From Macrotrachela quadricornifera (taxonomy: Eukaryota; Rotifera; Eurotatoria; Philodinida; Philodinidae): a stretch of 64,000 nt of DNA. The position numbers and the translations under genes are program-made. The stretch covers positions 89,015 to 153,014 of the forward strand of contig JAJEKB010001077.1 in assembly GCA_022393335.1 (NCBI GenBank). Reading direction: 5' to 3'. The notes below the pieces were generated by a model. That model saw nothing but the letters and a program-made list of their open reading frames with translations. It was not told the DNA's origin and ran no database searches. This document shows, one piece after another, positions 24,923 to 39,069 of the stretch. Each line of letters opens with the position of its first letter. Position 1 is the stretch's first letter.

Positions 24923-25612
24923 TTAAGCTTTGCAAGCCTTTTCACATTCACCTTTTGTAAGAAAGTTATTTTTATTGCCGCCACATCCTCCATAGGTGAA
25001 CGATTCACAACTTTTTGTAGCTGAATTGTAATAAAAACGTGGTTTAGCTGCTCGACAGTGTCCAACCTCTTGTGGTAAATTACAATCAGCTAGAGATACA
25101 AAAATATTGTCTTTGAAGTAATTCTACAAAAAAACAAACATACCTTTTGAAGGACTCTTGTCACGTTGGCCTGATCTGGATCTGGCTCTGGGTGCAGCTG
25201 CTGCATCACAACGACTTCCAAATGTTCCATCAGGTTTTTTTTCAACATGGCATCGTTGACCAGGTCCACAAAGTTTGGCCTAATGAATATATAAATAATA
25301 ATATGAAATGAAAGAATATAGTATTTATTTAACTACCTTGCCAGGTGGATTACATGGATCATTACATTTACAAATTTCACAACCATCTTTTTTTTGATAA
25401 CCGTATGCGCATTTTTTTATTTTATTACCTGGACATTTAACCTGTCCACATGGTTTACCACTATTATTGGGAGAAGGTGAACGATCCTTTGCAGGAACAC
25501 CTAAAAATAAATATTAAAATTATCTATGTTCAAATTTTCTTATGGATCATTTACTGTCAATTGTATAGATAAAAGTTAGAGCAAGAATTGCTAAAAATAT
25601 TGGTCGAATCAT
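24923..25612 (-). CDS. Secreted antistasin-like / Kunitz protein
   Basis: Predicted 174-aa secreted protease-inhibitor-like protein. Exons in minus order: 25555-25612 (signal peptide), 25337-25500 (antistasin-like), 25144-25279 (Cys linker), 24923-25089 (Kunitz). It begins with a signal peptide ([20 protein letters not shown]). The next exon has [19 protein letters not shown]. The linker has [16 protein letters not shown] plus an Arg/Ser-rich tail ([17 protein letters not shown]). The Kunitz domain ends at the stop ([16 protein letters not shown]). Exons 1, antistasin and Kunitz have exactly the same lengths as in the gene at 23105-24182, and intron phases agree, so the pair arose by tandem duplication. 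This copy lacks the YbaY-like exon. TTCTAG lies immediately before the ATG, which suggests a trans-splice or 5'-UTR splice acceptor. Confidence 0.9.
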
Positions 25613-26664
25613 CTAGAATAAAATAGACTAAGACACATCCTCCTTATTGACAAAAATATTCTGTTCTGATCTAGTCAGACTAATATTATTATATGTACAC
25701 TCTATGTCTCTGTTTTTTCTCGCCGATTTTATAGGTCTTCCTAATACAGTTATCTCTACTGATAATAGCTTTTTTGATGAGAGAAATGTATGAAATCATG
25801 AAAGACGAGAATCTTTTTTTCAAGGTTAACTATGATTAGCAGTTTATCTATCGAACAACAACACAATAACAACAAATAATAGTATTTTTTTGATAATAAA
25901 ATAATCAAAATAATAGTTTTGTGGAAATGAATACGTGTATGATGTATATCAAATGACAATGACCATCGCATTGTATGATGATTGTTTCTGATGAAACTAA
26001 TAATTTAAATATAAAATCTATAAAAAAACACGTGATTTTCGTATTGTTTGTTTAATTTAAATGAGTCCTTATTTATTTCATACTCGCTTAATTTTCATTA
26101 AACCATAATAAGTATTCAACAATTGACATGAATATTTTAATAAAGTTAAAATAAACATTTCGTAGATAAAATATTTAATAATTACAAAAGCATTAAATCT
26201 TGCATACCTATTTAATAAATTAATGTGATCAATTTTTTCTATAAATAAATATTGTATAGTTATGAGATGTATTATCCACGGATGAAATTTATATCACAAA
26301 CTTAGATTAACCTTTTCTCTTGTTTCATTGTCTTAAAACAATGAGCGACCTCTAATTTTTACGTTCTGTATTGGACCACCAAGACAGATCCAGGAAAATC
26401 CACATTTGATTGATACTATCGACAGACGGATTACACGATATATCCTACAATCATTTTGTATTATTATGTGAGCATATGTTAATCTATTATGATACGAATA
26501 AGCAAAAGTTGTTTCAATGATGCGTATCATTTGGAAATACCAGCATTTGTTCTTATTGTTACACTATTATTTTATGTTGTTCATGCCATTTATGATAAAA
26601 TCTTACAATTTGAATAGAGAATTAATTAACAATATGATTTCGCTTGAATATTTTTAGATTTATC
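25613..26664. other. Divergent promoter region between inhibitor gene and nucleobindin
   Basis: The two flanking genes are transcribed away from this interval. No supportable gene inside; minus-strand frames at 25756-25971 and 26333-26530 have no motifs. An acceptor-like TTTTTAG lies at 26651-26657, just before the nucleobindin ATG. Confidence 0.5.
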
Positions 26665-28323
26665 ATGAAATTATTAATTAGTTTATTCTGTTTCTTTGCT
26701 CTTATTATAACAATTTGTGCTCCACCGATAAATGAACCTATCAAAAAAGATAAATCACAAGATGATTCGAGAAATAATGAAAATTCTGATGAAGCAGTAC
26801 GAGCAACTAATTTGTTTGAATTTATTTTATTAATCTTTATTTAATTTCTTTAGGTGGATCAACTTGAATATGCACGATATTTAAAAGAAGTTGTTGAAAT
26901 ACTTGAAAAGGACCCAGAATTTAAAAAAAAAATTGAAAATGCATCAGCAGAAGATATTAAAGTATTTAATTTCATGAAATATAACTTTTTTTTTCTTCAT
27001 AATCTTCTTTTTTTTTTTAGTCAGGAAATATTTCTGAATATCTTAGTCTTGTTCAACATCATATACGTACACAACTTGATGAAGCAAAACAACGAGAAGT
27101 GGCTCGATTAAAAGAATTAGTTACACAAAAATTTCGTAATTTAAGTGGTAATTAGTTTTTCTTTATTATTGTTTGTTTAATATGCAATCAATTATATTAT
27201 GCAGAAAAACAACGTCTTGCACTACTTCGAGATCCAAATGGAAGACGGCTGAAAGAATTTGTTCCTCAACATATTGATCATAATAGTGGGAATTTATTCA
27301 ATGAACGTGATCTTGAACGTTTAATTCAACATGCAACAAAAGATCTTGATGCACTTGATCGAAAACGTGAAGAGCAATTTAAAGAATATGAAATGAAAAA
27401 AGAATATCAACGTCGAGCACAATTGGCTGTAAATTTCGGAAAATAATAGAAATTATTTATTTTTTATTTTTGTTTTCTAGAAACTTAGTATTGATGAACG
27501 TAAAAGATTAGAAAAATTACATCAAGAAGCATTAGAAAAAAGAAAACATCATCCAAAAGTAAATCATCCTGGTAGTGTTGATCAAATGGAAGAAGTATGG
27601 GAAGAAGTTGATAAATTAGAAGCAGATCAATTTACACCAAAAGCATTTTTTAAATTACATGATATTGATGGTAATGATTTTTTGGATGAAGATGAAATTG
27701 AAGCAATTATGTTAAAAGAGGTTTGAAAAGATTTGTTTTTGATATATTTGAATGAAAGAAAAAATAAAATCAAATGTTTTTATCATTTAAGGCAGCAAAA
27801 ATTCATGATGGTGCACCAGAAGCTGATCTCGTTGAAAAACAAGAAGAAATAGAACGAATGCGTCAACATGTTATGAAAGAATTTGATAAAAATAATGATC
27901 GAATGATTTCACTTCAAGAATTCTCAGCTGGTATCAATGGAAAAAATGCTAAAAATGACCGAGGATGGAAGGTAAAATATTAGAGTTTATAACTTTATTC
28001 GTATTTTCAAGTTTATAATAATTATAATTTATTTTCAGTCAATTGAAGACAATACTGTCTATTCTGATCAAGAATTTCAACATTTCTCAGAAAAACTCTC
28101 TCCTGTATCAACGGTAATATATCATTAATATATTTATATAAAATATACAGTTTATTGTAATTTCTTTTAGTCTATACCTCCTCATCAAACTCCTTCACCT
28201 GCTGCTAATCAACAACCTCAAGTTCAACCTGAAGGCGCAGCACGACAACCACCACCAGCTCCACCCCAAGGTAAACCTGAAAGTGTAGCACGACCACCAC
28301 CACCAGCTCAACCAATACATTAA
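26665..28323 (+). CDS. NUCB: Nucleobindin (NUCB1/NUCB2-like EF-hand protein)
   Basis: Calcium-binding protein of the secretory pathway, 412 aa. Exons: 26665-26796, 26854-26961, 27021-27147, 27205-27428, 27481-27720, 27792-27971, 28039-28113, 28171-28323. The signal peptide covers residues 1-20 (MKLLISLFCFFALIITICAP). It is followed by the conserved YLKEVVEILEKDPEFKKKI block, a helical basic DNA-binding-like region (RRLKEFVPQHIDHN), and two EF hands. EF1, at about 258-269, is DIDGNDFLDEDE, with Asp rather than the usual Gly at loop position 6. EF2, at about 309-320, is DKNNDRMISLQE; Arg at position 6 is normal for nucleobindins. The tail is Pro/Gln-rich (PPPAPPQGKPESVARPPPP). The leucine-zipper segment seen in vertebrate proteins is short or absent. 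The acceptor-like TTTTTAG lies 7 bases before the ATG. Length fits the family. Confidence 0.95.
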
Positions 28324-28544
28324 TAATAGGAACATATTCTACAATCTCTATCAGTGCCATATAATTCATAAACAAATCAACTATCTCAAAGCCAACCATC
28401 GATCTGAATTCTATGTCAGCGTATTTTATCATTCCGTGAATTGTTTTCGTCCGTTTAGAATCTCTAATTCTTTATTTATTTTATGTACTTTTTTTTGTTG
28501 TTTTTTTTTCAAATTAATATATCGTACAGTATTAATATAAAATT

Positions 28545-28550
28545 AATAAA
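28545..28550 (+). terminator. Probable poly(A) signal AATAAA of nucleobindin gene
   Basis: A canonical hexamer about 220 bases after the stop codon. Confidence 0.45.
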
Positions 28551-28749
28551 ATACTAATTGCATTTGAAATTTTTTTTTCTTATAAACATCTTTATTAGAA
28601 ATTGTGCTTTGAAGAGATATTGATTTACTCATTTGATTAATTCATTGAACACCGCCACCACATCTTATAGATTTAGTTTGAACATTAAACAAATTTAAGA
28701 GAAGATCTCGAAAAACTAGATTTCTTGAAGATTATAAAGCATTTAAGCC

Positions 28750-30200
28750 TTGAGAAAACATCTATAAAAAAAGAAAAATTCGCGTTCGAACAGAAAAAGA
28801 GGGTAAAGAAAATTCAACGTATGAATGAAGGTCAAAACATTTGGTCTTATGTGCGTTAACATTTTAAACCTTACTTGCCAGCATTCAGAGGACTTTAAAC
28901 ACCAAATGGTGTAGCAGAAGATCAATAGAAAATCACAGATCAATTGGCAAACTTTTATGAAAAATATTTTGCTGAATCAACTTTAGATAGTAAAAATCAT
29001 TTTCATCTTGAACGTCTAGAAGCGTATGAGAAAATTAAACATCCGCCAAATTATTCTTTAGACTAGATAAAAATTGAACAAATTCTCCTGTAATGAAAAA
29101 GATTTGCTTCTAAAAAATCATTCGACAATGTAGAAAACTCTGCGTATTTGCTCAAACATCTTTCCGGTCACTATTTAGATGCAACCACAATCCTCTTTAA
29201 CAGATGCACGTTAAAAGGTCAATTTTTTGAAGGAGCTAAAATCGCAAAAGGTGTTTTTCATTCCAAAGATGGTGCACATTCCATCGTTGATCGCCTTTAT
29301 TCAATTTCTGTCCTACTCAATCTTGGAGGAGTTTTTGAAAGGAGATTTAGTAACTAGAATTTAAAAATGATGTGTTGATTAAGGTGTTCACTTAGATGAA
29401 CAATCAGGTTTTACTGCAAAAAAAACGGCTGCAAACTCGTATTTTAGGTATTGTTGAAGATTGAGATTAACTATATCTGCGAGCAATAAATAGGCCAGCT
29501 TTAGCTCTTTTTATTGTCTTCTCAACTGCTTTCAAGAGATTATGGTGACCAGTATTGTTTCATACTTTAGAGAAACTGAAAAAAAAATTTATGTTGATCC
29601 ATAGCGTAGTAGTGGTTTCATAACCTGAAATTGAATATGAAGTAGTTCCAGTTGAGTACATCACCTACTTTAAATATTTAGGTGTACACATCAGTACAAA
29701 ACTGGATTGGGGGGAAATTTATAGAAGACCGATTGCAAAAAGTGAGACAATTTTACTGTGATCTGAGAAAAATATTTCATACAATTCCTAAAAATGAAGT
29801 TAAATTGAGAAGAAAATTATTTTCAGTCTTTTCCCTTCTCCAATTCATCTGGCTTTTTTCTGTTTTTTTTACTTCGCTGAGGAACAAAAGGAAAAGATTG
29901 AACATGTTTTTGGAATAGGGCTAGGGTTGGTATATTTCCTTTCGAGATATAATGATTTAACAAGTCTTGCGTTAGGCCGCGAGTTTTCCTTACGCAACTA
30001 TCTATGCAAATATTGGCTAAGATTTCGAAAACATTTAGATACAACTCTCGAAGCCGACACTTACAGATAAATATTAACAGTTTACTTCATTACGAGATCT
30101 CCCTTCAAAGCATACTATAAAAGTATGAACCTTACGAAAAATAGTCATTTCCCAAATAGGCATGCAAGGCATACAGATCTCGATGTGGCTTTATTTATTG
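28750..30200 (+). pseudogene. Decayed non-LTR retrotransposon (LINE reverse transcriptase remnant)
   Basis: Fragments of a LINE ORF2 in several frames with stops and frameshifts. In order: a pre-RT block near 28795-29065 (KIQRMNEGQNIWSYV, FYEKYFAES, FHLERLEAYEKIKHPP); RT blocks at 29148-29355 (EGAKIAKGVFHSKDGAHSI, RLYSISVLLNLGGVFERR), equivalent to the family's 'RPIS-L...-FER' motif; DEQSGFTA and PALALFIVFSTAFKRLW near 29395-29550; then VEYITYFKYLGVHISTKLDWG near 29651-29713, the typical post-RT KYLGV motif. A terminal block (FLSRYNDLTSLALGREFSL, YLCKYWLRFRKHLD) lies near 29935-30050. No intact ORF or endonuclease is visible, and the copy is 5' truncated. The clade is not determined. Confidence 0.85.
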
Positions 30201-30836
30201 ATGTACACAGAGAACAGTACGAATATTTTAAAAAATCAAGTGCAATTCTAAAATATTTTGTCTTGAAATATTTTTCTATAAAGTCATCATGAATTTTGAT
30301 ACACTTGAACAAAAGAAAAAATAAGAATTATTCTTTTTTTGTAGAGAAAATAATAAGTGTTGTGTAGACAAGATACTCTACTTAGTGTTTGGTCTTCCTT
30401 TTGGCATGTCTATCCTATAAAATTCTGTTGATACATAGTGAGAGGTGTGATGATGTGGATTGAGAGTATTGATTGTGAGATGAAAAAAAGGATGCAATAA
30501 TCTTCGAATGTATTTCTTTTTCTACATCCCTTATATTTGTGTACCAATTGATGTTCTTGTCAGTTGTTAACCTAGATAGAACAATAAAAGGAATGTTAAA
30601 AAAAAAATTAATTTATTGGACACTAGTACATATCTAGAAAAATTTTATTGAAAAAAAAATCAGAAATAATAATTTGTATGAATGAATAGTGATAATGATA
30701 ATGAAATAGATAGCTTACTGCTCTGCTTGTTTATTTATACAAAAGTATTGTATGAATGACAATTAATGGCATAAAGAAAATTTCATTTTAGCGCAAAGAA
30801 GAAAAATACATAATGAAAAAAAAAAGTTTTTCAATA
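30201..30836. other. Non-coding, 3' flank of arginase gene
   Basis: AT-rich with no gene seen. It lies between the LINE remnant and the arginase stop codon and probably contains the arginase 3' UTR. Confidence 0.5.
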
Positions 30837-31808
30837 TTACAATAGAGTTTCACCAAATGTTGCTCGAATAAGACTGCATCCAATAGTAATTGTATCTTCC
30901 TGGTGATCACCTATTGCAGGATTCACTTCAACCATATCTAGTCCTACCAACCGTCCTGTTGCATGAAGAGCTTCACAAACATAATGTCCTTCACGAAATG
31001 TTAATCCACCTCGCACTGGAGTACCTGTACTTGCAGCAACACTTGGATCAATTGCATCAATATCGAATGAAAGATGAATAGGTCCTTGAGGTTTTTCACC
31101 TTTCGATAAATGTTCGATAGTCATGTCCACTACTTGACCAATTCCGTATCGATCAATTTCATGCATAGAAAAGGCTTTAATATTGTATTTCTTTAAAATT
31201 TCTCTTTCACCTTTATCAACATCTCGTAAGCCAATATATACAAGATTTTCAGGTTTTAAACAAGGTTGAATCCAATCTAATCCTTCGACCTTCCTTGTGA
31301 CTAAATTAAGAAGAAAAGATACTGGCATTCCATGTAAATTTCCCGTTTCTGTTGTGTCTGGTGTATTAATATCAGCATGAGCATCTACCCAAATAACTTT
31401 AATATCTTGGTCTAAACGTTCTTTAACTGCTTTTGCAATGCCACTAATTGTTCCGATTGCCATCGAATGATCTCCTCCAACTTGTAATGCTAATCGTCCC
31501 ATTTTTGCATGATGATAAACTTGATCTGCAAGTATTTTATTTACTATACCAACAGTTCTTGGTCGTTTAATAATGCCAATCGGTTCATCAGATTCAGGAA
31601 AATATTCTTTATAATTCTGAACTTTATCATCTGTTAACAACACATTATAATCCATTGCATTGAGTTGTTGTACGAGGCCAGCCTTTAAAACATATTCTGG
31701 TCCCAAGTCTACTCCTTGTTTTGGTTGTCCACCACTAAAAGCTACACAAGTTAAACCAATTTCTCTTTTATTAAAAAATTTCCATTCACATGAGCCGCTT
31801 GTCTCCAT
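30837..31808 (-). CDS. ARG: Arginase, intronless
   Basis: Arginase (L-arginine to ornithine and urea; urea cycle and polyamine precursor supply), 323 aa in one uninterrupted frame from the ATG at 31806-31808. All manganese-ligand motifs are present: GGDHSMAIG, VDAHADINTP and SFDIDAIDP. So are NLHGMPVSFLL, LVYIGLRDVDKGE, TGTPVRGGLTFREG and GLDMVEVNPAIG. These resemble animal/fungal arginases rather than agmatinases. Length is normal for cytosolic arginase, and no mitochondrial leader is seen. Every other well-supported multi-domain gene here has several introns, so the lack of introns suggests intron loss, retroposition or horizontal origin. It looks functional, with no broken residue. Confidence 0.97.
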   Translation of the reverse strand: METSGSCEWKFFNKREIGLTCVAFSGGQPKQGVDLGPEYVLKAGLVQQLNAMDYNVLLTDDKVQNYKEYFPESDEPIGIIKRPRTVGIVNKILADQVYHHAKMGRLALQVGGDHSMAIGTISGIAKAVKERLDQDIKVIWVDAHADINTPDTTETGNLHGMPVSFLLNLVTRKVEGLDWIQPCLKPENLVYIGLRDVDKGEREILKKYNIKAFSMHEIDRYGIGQVVDMTIEHLSKGEKPQGPIHLSFDIDAIDPSVAASTGTPVRGGLTFREGHYVCEALHATGRLVGLDMVEVNPAIGDHQEDTITIGCSLIRATFGETLL

Positions 31809-33774
31809 ATCGTTATATTAAATAATAAGAATTAAGCCAAATAAAGAGTCAAATCTAATAATAGAAAAAGAAATGAATAGCTTACATATATATATGCATC
31901 GTTTTTACATACATGATGATATCAGTGCATAGTCCATTATCTTTTTTCTCCCATAGAGGGTGTGCCGAGAGGAAAGATAGGGCAGTTGGAGTTATTTCCC
32001 AAGAAAAAAAATAGAAGAATCTGGTAGTCAATAATAACATTCAACAAGGCCTACAATTTTAATTGCGTGTTACCTATATCATACAATCATATGATAAACA
32101 AAAAAAATAGTAGTCTGTATGGCTTTAGCGTAGTTTTTAATAAAAGAAAGAGAAAATTCGATAATACGAAAAAAATTAAATTATCTAATTTTCTCTTTTT
32201 CATCGTTTATTATACTTTGAATTGTATCTGAAATTTTCAATCATAAAATACAATACACTTCAACTTTTATAAATGAACTTGTGAATATGAAATACTGTCA
32301 AAAAAGAATTTTTATTTGTATGTGGGTACATCTTCAACAATATCTGCTTTATCTTAAGAGTAATGTGTGACTATTGATTTTAGATATGAGGTCACACGAT
32401 TATGATAATCGAACGTAGTACGCACATTATGATATATACAATACGTTTATCTAAGTATCGTATATCAGATTTTGTTTGAAAGAATGAAAGAAGGTATAAA
32501 GATATTTTCATTATAAAATAAAATAAAGCTTCTCAAAAGTGTTATGATGTTTTTCAAGCTAGATGAACACTTTTTGATGAATTATTATTTTAACTTGAAT
32601 GTTTTTTTTTATTTCATAAATCTGATTTATTTTGCAAACAAAAATTGCTTTAATCTGAATTTTTCATACCAAATACATTTTAACAAGGATAAATATAACA
32701 GGGTAATAACAACAGTTATTTTATCTCACATATTTTTATAATCATCATTTTATTGTCTAATACTATCGTGCAAATTAATCTTATTTGTGATTGTCTTTCG
32801 AATCAAATCAGTTATTAAAAAATATAATCTAATTCAGATTCATTAAATATATCATTGACAATCTTCAAAATAAAATATTAAATAAAGACAAAAATCTACA
32901 TTTTTATATCTAAATTCTTTCATTTACAACATTTTATTATCATAAGTAATAAAATAATACAATCGCGTCATAAGATTCATTTCTGCGATCGTTTTTTGTA
33001 TCTCCCTGGCTAACTATAATCGTATTTAAAGAATGTATAGATCACGTCTACAAGAGTATATTAGAGACATTAAAATATTCTGTTTGTAATCCATAGAAAT
33101 AGCAGATATTAGATAAGAAAAAAATGCACCTAGAAAAAATTTGTCTAAAAATGAATTATTTATATGACGCAAAAAGATAAAATTTTTGCTATAATTTACG
33201 TGATAAATTTCGATTCACGCCAAATTAATTCCTAAGATATAAAAACAACAGGATCTTATATGATTATTTGTTAATTTCGTAAAACATATTTTCTTTTTTC
33301 ATATTTTTATACTTATTGTATTATCATTCTCTTGTTTTAAATAATATTAAAAGAAAAGGAATACAAACGCTTTATTATTTACACGATTATTTAAAAAAAT
33401 AATAATTTAATATAACATTTAAGTTTTCTTATTTTTCATTACTTTATTTTCAAAGTTATAGTATGAAAAAAAAATAGGTCATTCAAATACGTCAAGTTCA
33501 TAATCAGAATATTGAAAAGAAATATTTTTTTTCCTACATATATATACTCTAAGCAATATCCACGGGGTATTTTAGATAAGATTTCTTTTAATAAACATAA
33601 TTAAATAATAATACAATGATCGCATGACTGCTGTTATATATAGCGTGAAAATTTGAAGGGGACATTGTTAAACCATTGGAAACAAGTTCGCCTGAGGATT
33701 AATTCAATAGATAATTAAACGATCAATTGCTTTTTATAATAAATCATTTATATATAGAAATATTTTATTTATCT
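31809..33774. other. AT-rich intergenic region
   Basis: No supportable gene. The frame at 32544-32741 is Phe/Asn/Tyr-rich and typical of AT-rich chance ORFs. It contains the arginase promoter on one side and the 3' flank of the GPCR gene on the other. Confidence 0.5.
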
Positions 33775-35157
33775 TTATTGTGAAATTCTTGAAAGTGTTC
33801 TAGTTTGATTTCTCATAAGTTTTTTTCTTATTATACACGATGAAAAAAATTCATTAAGTTCATGACGAAATTTTGATGCACCATAGCAATAAACAAAAAA
33901 ATTTATCTAAAACAAAAAACAATAATTAATTAATATGAAAAAAAAATAAGCAACTATGATAATTAACTTACTGCATGACTTGTAAATTGTATACATAAAA
34001 GTATTCCTTGTACAATATATTTTAATGGTTTACGATTTGTTAAATGATTTCTTAAAAAAACATTGTAAATCATTACTGGTGTTGTTAAGAAAACAAATAG
34101 AAATGTTACAGATAAAAGTATACATGTTAATTGTCTTTGTTTACGTTGACGATTATTATTTTGAAATGAATTTTTACTACTGTCATTTGATATTGATCTT
34201 TGTATATTTGTTGATAATAATGAACGACGAATTATAAAACAAGTTGATACTAACATAATTGAAAAAGGAATAATATTATAAATAATAACATGAACTTTTT
34301 CCCATTTTGGAAATATATAATGTTCGTCATTTCGACGTTCATAACATTTAAAACATGTACGTTTTGCATATGGAACACAATTTGATTGTTTATAACCATT
34401 TAAAAAAAGTAAATGAATATTAAGAAATAAAATTATTAATGTTATGCAAAGAATAATATAAATAGAACGACTAGCTCGACCTAATTGTCGATTCCAAAAT
34501 AGGAAATGAATATTAAGACAACGATCAACACTAACTAATGTTAGATACCATGATGACAGTTGTAAACTAGTAAAGGCCATATATGATATTAAACGACAAG
34601 ACAAGATTGATGCATCTTCAAGATCATTTTGATAAGGATTAATTAAATGTTTATAGACTAAATTTAGATTCCAGGAATATAATGAACAAAGATCAGCCAT
34701 TGCAACTGCTGTTAAATAACGCATTGTTGTATATTGTCGTAAATTAGGACGAAGTAAAATAATTATAGTTAAAATATTTCCTTAATAGATACGTACTATT
34801 TAAGTTATAAGTTTTCCTTTGTTTACTCACCTATAGTTCCGATAATAATAAGTAAAAGAGCATAGATTGCTACACCATAGAGAATTGGATGGCGATAAAC
34901 ACTGATTGCTTCTTTTGATGACAGGAATAAATCTGTCTTATTCCAGATTGATGATGCCGATAGGATTGATGTAAGCGTCAATGAAAGATTAGAAGATAAT
35001 ATATCTGAATTGAAAACTATTGGGAGTACGGGAAGATATTGATCAAAATTATTTGTTTCATTTTCCTAAATGAAAATAAAAGATAGTTTTTATATTAGTT
35101 AAAATATATATTAAGTATTGAGAATAGAGATCATTAACATTAAAAAAACTTTACCAT
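33775..35157 (-). CDS. Class A (rhodopsin-like) G-protein-coupled receptor, probable peptide receptor
   Basis: Predicted seven-transmembrane receptor of 392 aa. Exons in minus order: 35155-35157 (ATG only), 34831-35065, 33972-34780, 33775-33906. The extracellular N-terminus of about 55 aa carries NxS/T sites (NLSL, NKTD). TM1 contains GTIGNILTIIILL with the conserved Asn. TM2 has YLTAVAMADLCSL. TM3 ends in VSVDRCLNIHF, with VDRC where D/ERY is usual. The second extracellular loop is Cys-rich (CVPYAKRTCFKC). TM6 has LLSVTFLFVFLTTPV and TM7 has INFFVYCYGASKFR in place of NPxxY. The layout is like invertebrate FMRFamide/neuropeptide receptors; the ligand is unknown. It is head to head with the PP1 gene. 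Confidence 0.88.
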
Positions 35158-35924
35158 GATGTGTTATTCGTTATATGTGTTTCGTTCAACTAGAAATTCA
35201 TAAAATGAATGCTCGTTAAAGATTTTGATAGTGGGCATGCCACATCCGACAATATATTTTTTAGAGACGTGCCGTTTCCTTTGACCGTGTGTCAGATTGG
35301 CCTCCTCCTTCAATTTACGGAAGAAGATAATTGATTAAATTAGTTTTTTCTTATTCTTCTTCTTTTTTTCTTCTCTTTCATCAGTAGACTAAAACTCTAC
35401 AGCAGAAAATTGCATGTGTAACGAACCATTTATCATTTCTTATTTTGCCCAAATTCATAATTTAAAGAAAACAACATCACGTACGCTGTTCATTGACAAT
35501 ATTCTATAATCTTCAATTGATATCCGGTCAAAGAAAGCTATTGGTGATAACATGCGTCTATTATATGTCAAACAAATAATTGTCTGTCACTTATACAACA
35601 CTAGTCGAATCCTTTTCTGTTTTTTTGCTTTCTTATCTATGTAGAGTTATTAATAATCCTTTATTCACGAACTCATCCAAAATCAATACCNNNNNNNNNN
35701 CCCTTCTTCTATTGCCATCATCGTTGCACATTATTCTTTCTCTTTTACCAATCGAGAGCATTTGTGTAATAAAAAATGCTTACAAGACGTTACCATAGAC
35801 GCCAATAAGAAAGAACGAGAGAGTGAACGAACAAGGGTAGAAGAAGAAAAAAAAACGCAAACAGATGTATGTTTGTACACGTACAAATCAATAGTTTTTT
35901 TTCTTTTTTTTAGAATATATAAAT
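35158..35924. promoter_or_regulatory. Bidirectional promoter region between GPCR and PP1 genes
   Basis: About 770 bases separate two divergent start codons, so both promoters must lie here or in unseen 5' exons. It includes an assembly gap (10 N at 35691-35700). A pyrimidine run ending in TTTTTTTTAG at 35913 precedes the PP1 ATG by 11 bases. No TATA box is assigned. Confidence 0.5.
35691..35700. other. Assembly gap (10 N)
   Basis: Ten undetermined bases. This is a scaffolding gap, so the true size of the missing sequence is unknown. Confidence 0.99.
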
Positions 35925-37871
<1,947 letters not shown>

Positions 37872-39069
37872 ACTATGATAATAAAAAAAGAGAAAAAAAT
37901 TTATGTTTGTTTTTTTTTTGTTTGTTTATTTGTTCCTTTGATTGATCGTGTATATAAAAAAAAGAAATTTCTTCGAGCTTGGCTGCTCGTATCCTTTTTC
38001 TCCCTTCCTTATTCATTCGGATCATGTAATGATGTTTAATTTTCTCTCGCACTGTAGGTTAATTATAGAGAGAAAAGAAAATATGGTGAGCAGAACCTTT
38101 TACACCTTTGTTTTTTTTTACTCTTCAATGGCTACTAATTGCTATTGATGGCTTTATCGTTGTTATATTATTATCGACCTATTTCCACCCAGTGTTTTTT
38201 TTCTAGTATAATTCATATAAAGCAAAAAAAAAAGAAAGAAATTTTTTTGACATCATTCATTCTTTATATTTCTTCTTTATTCTCTCATTACATTTTGTGT
38301 GCTCTTTGTTCATCACATGTGTTGTTATCATTCGCTTTCTCAAATCGATTTTTTTGTTTGTTTTTTCTATCGCTCTCGCTTTTTTGTTTTTTCTTTTTGA
38401 TCTAGAAAGTCATTTCAATAAAAAGAGAGATATTGAAATTATAAAAGAAATAAAATGTTTTATTATTTACTTTAGAAAATGTATCGTGCATATGTTTTTG
38501 TTGAAAATCTGATTATTTATCTATCAACGAAGTATACAAAATTAGTTTCCTATTAAAAATATATTACCATTCTTTTGATCATGTCCTCGAGATAATAGAT
38601 TTTATGTCGATTGCGTGAAGAGATTATATCTGATGTTTTCTATTTGGAAAAAAAAGCCTGAAAAAACAAGATTATTATCAGTTATCTCTCACATAATAAT
38701 AAAGACCTAGATTATTCGATTTTATTCCGTAATATTTGTGTTTTTTTCTGATTGAGTCTAGTACCTCTTCTAAGTAGCAATAATTATAATGATAAATATT
38801 CTATCTCAATGATACTTCAATAATAAAATATGTTAATAGTATTTTTATGAAAAATTTGAATATTTAATGTAATTTTTAAAGAAAAACATGTAATTTTTTT
38901 TGATTTAGCTGTTGAAAAAATAGTTGTGATAATATGAAATTTTATTTAGAAGTTTAGACAAGTTCTCAAATATTGTTTATAATTAAATACAAGTATATAT
39001 TATTAACAATTTTTATTAAAAGAAATAGAAACAATTAAGAATCATGTTTTTTTTATCTAACACTCATTC
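37872..39069. other. 3' flank of PP1, non-coding
   Basis: T-rich sequence after the PP1 stop. An AATAAA lies near 38417. No supportable gene; frames at 38139-38512 are T-run artefacts. Confidence 0.45.
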
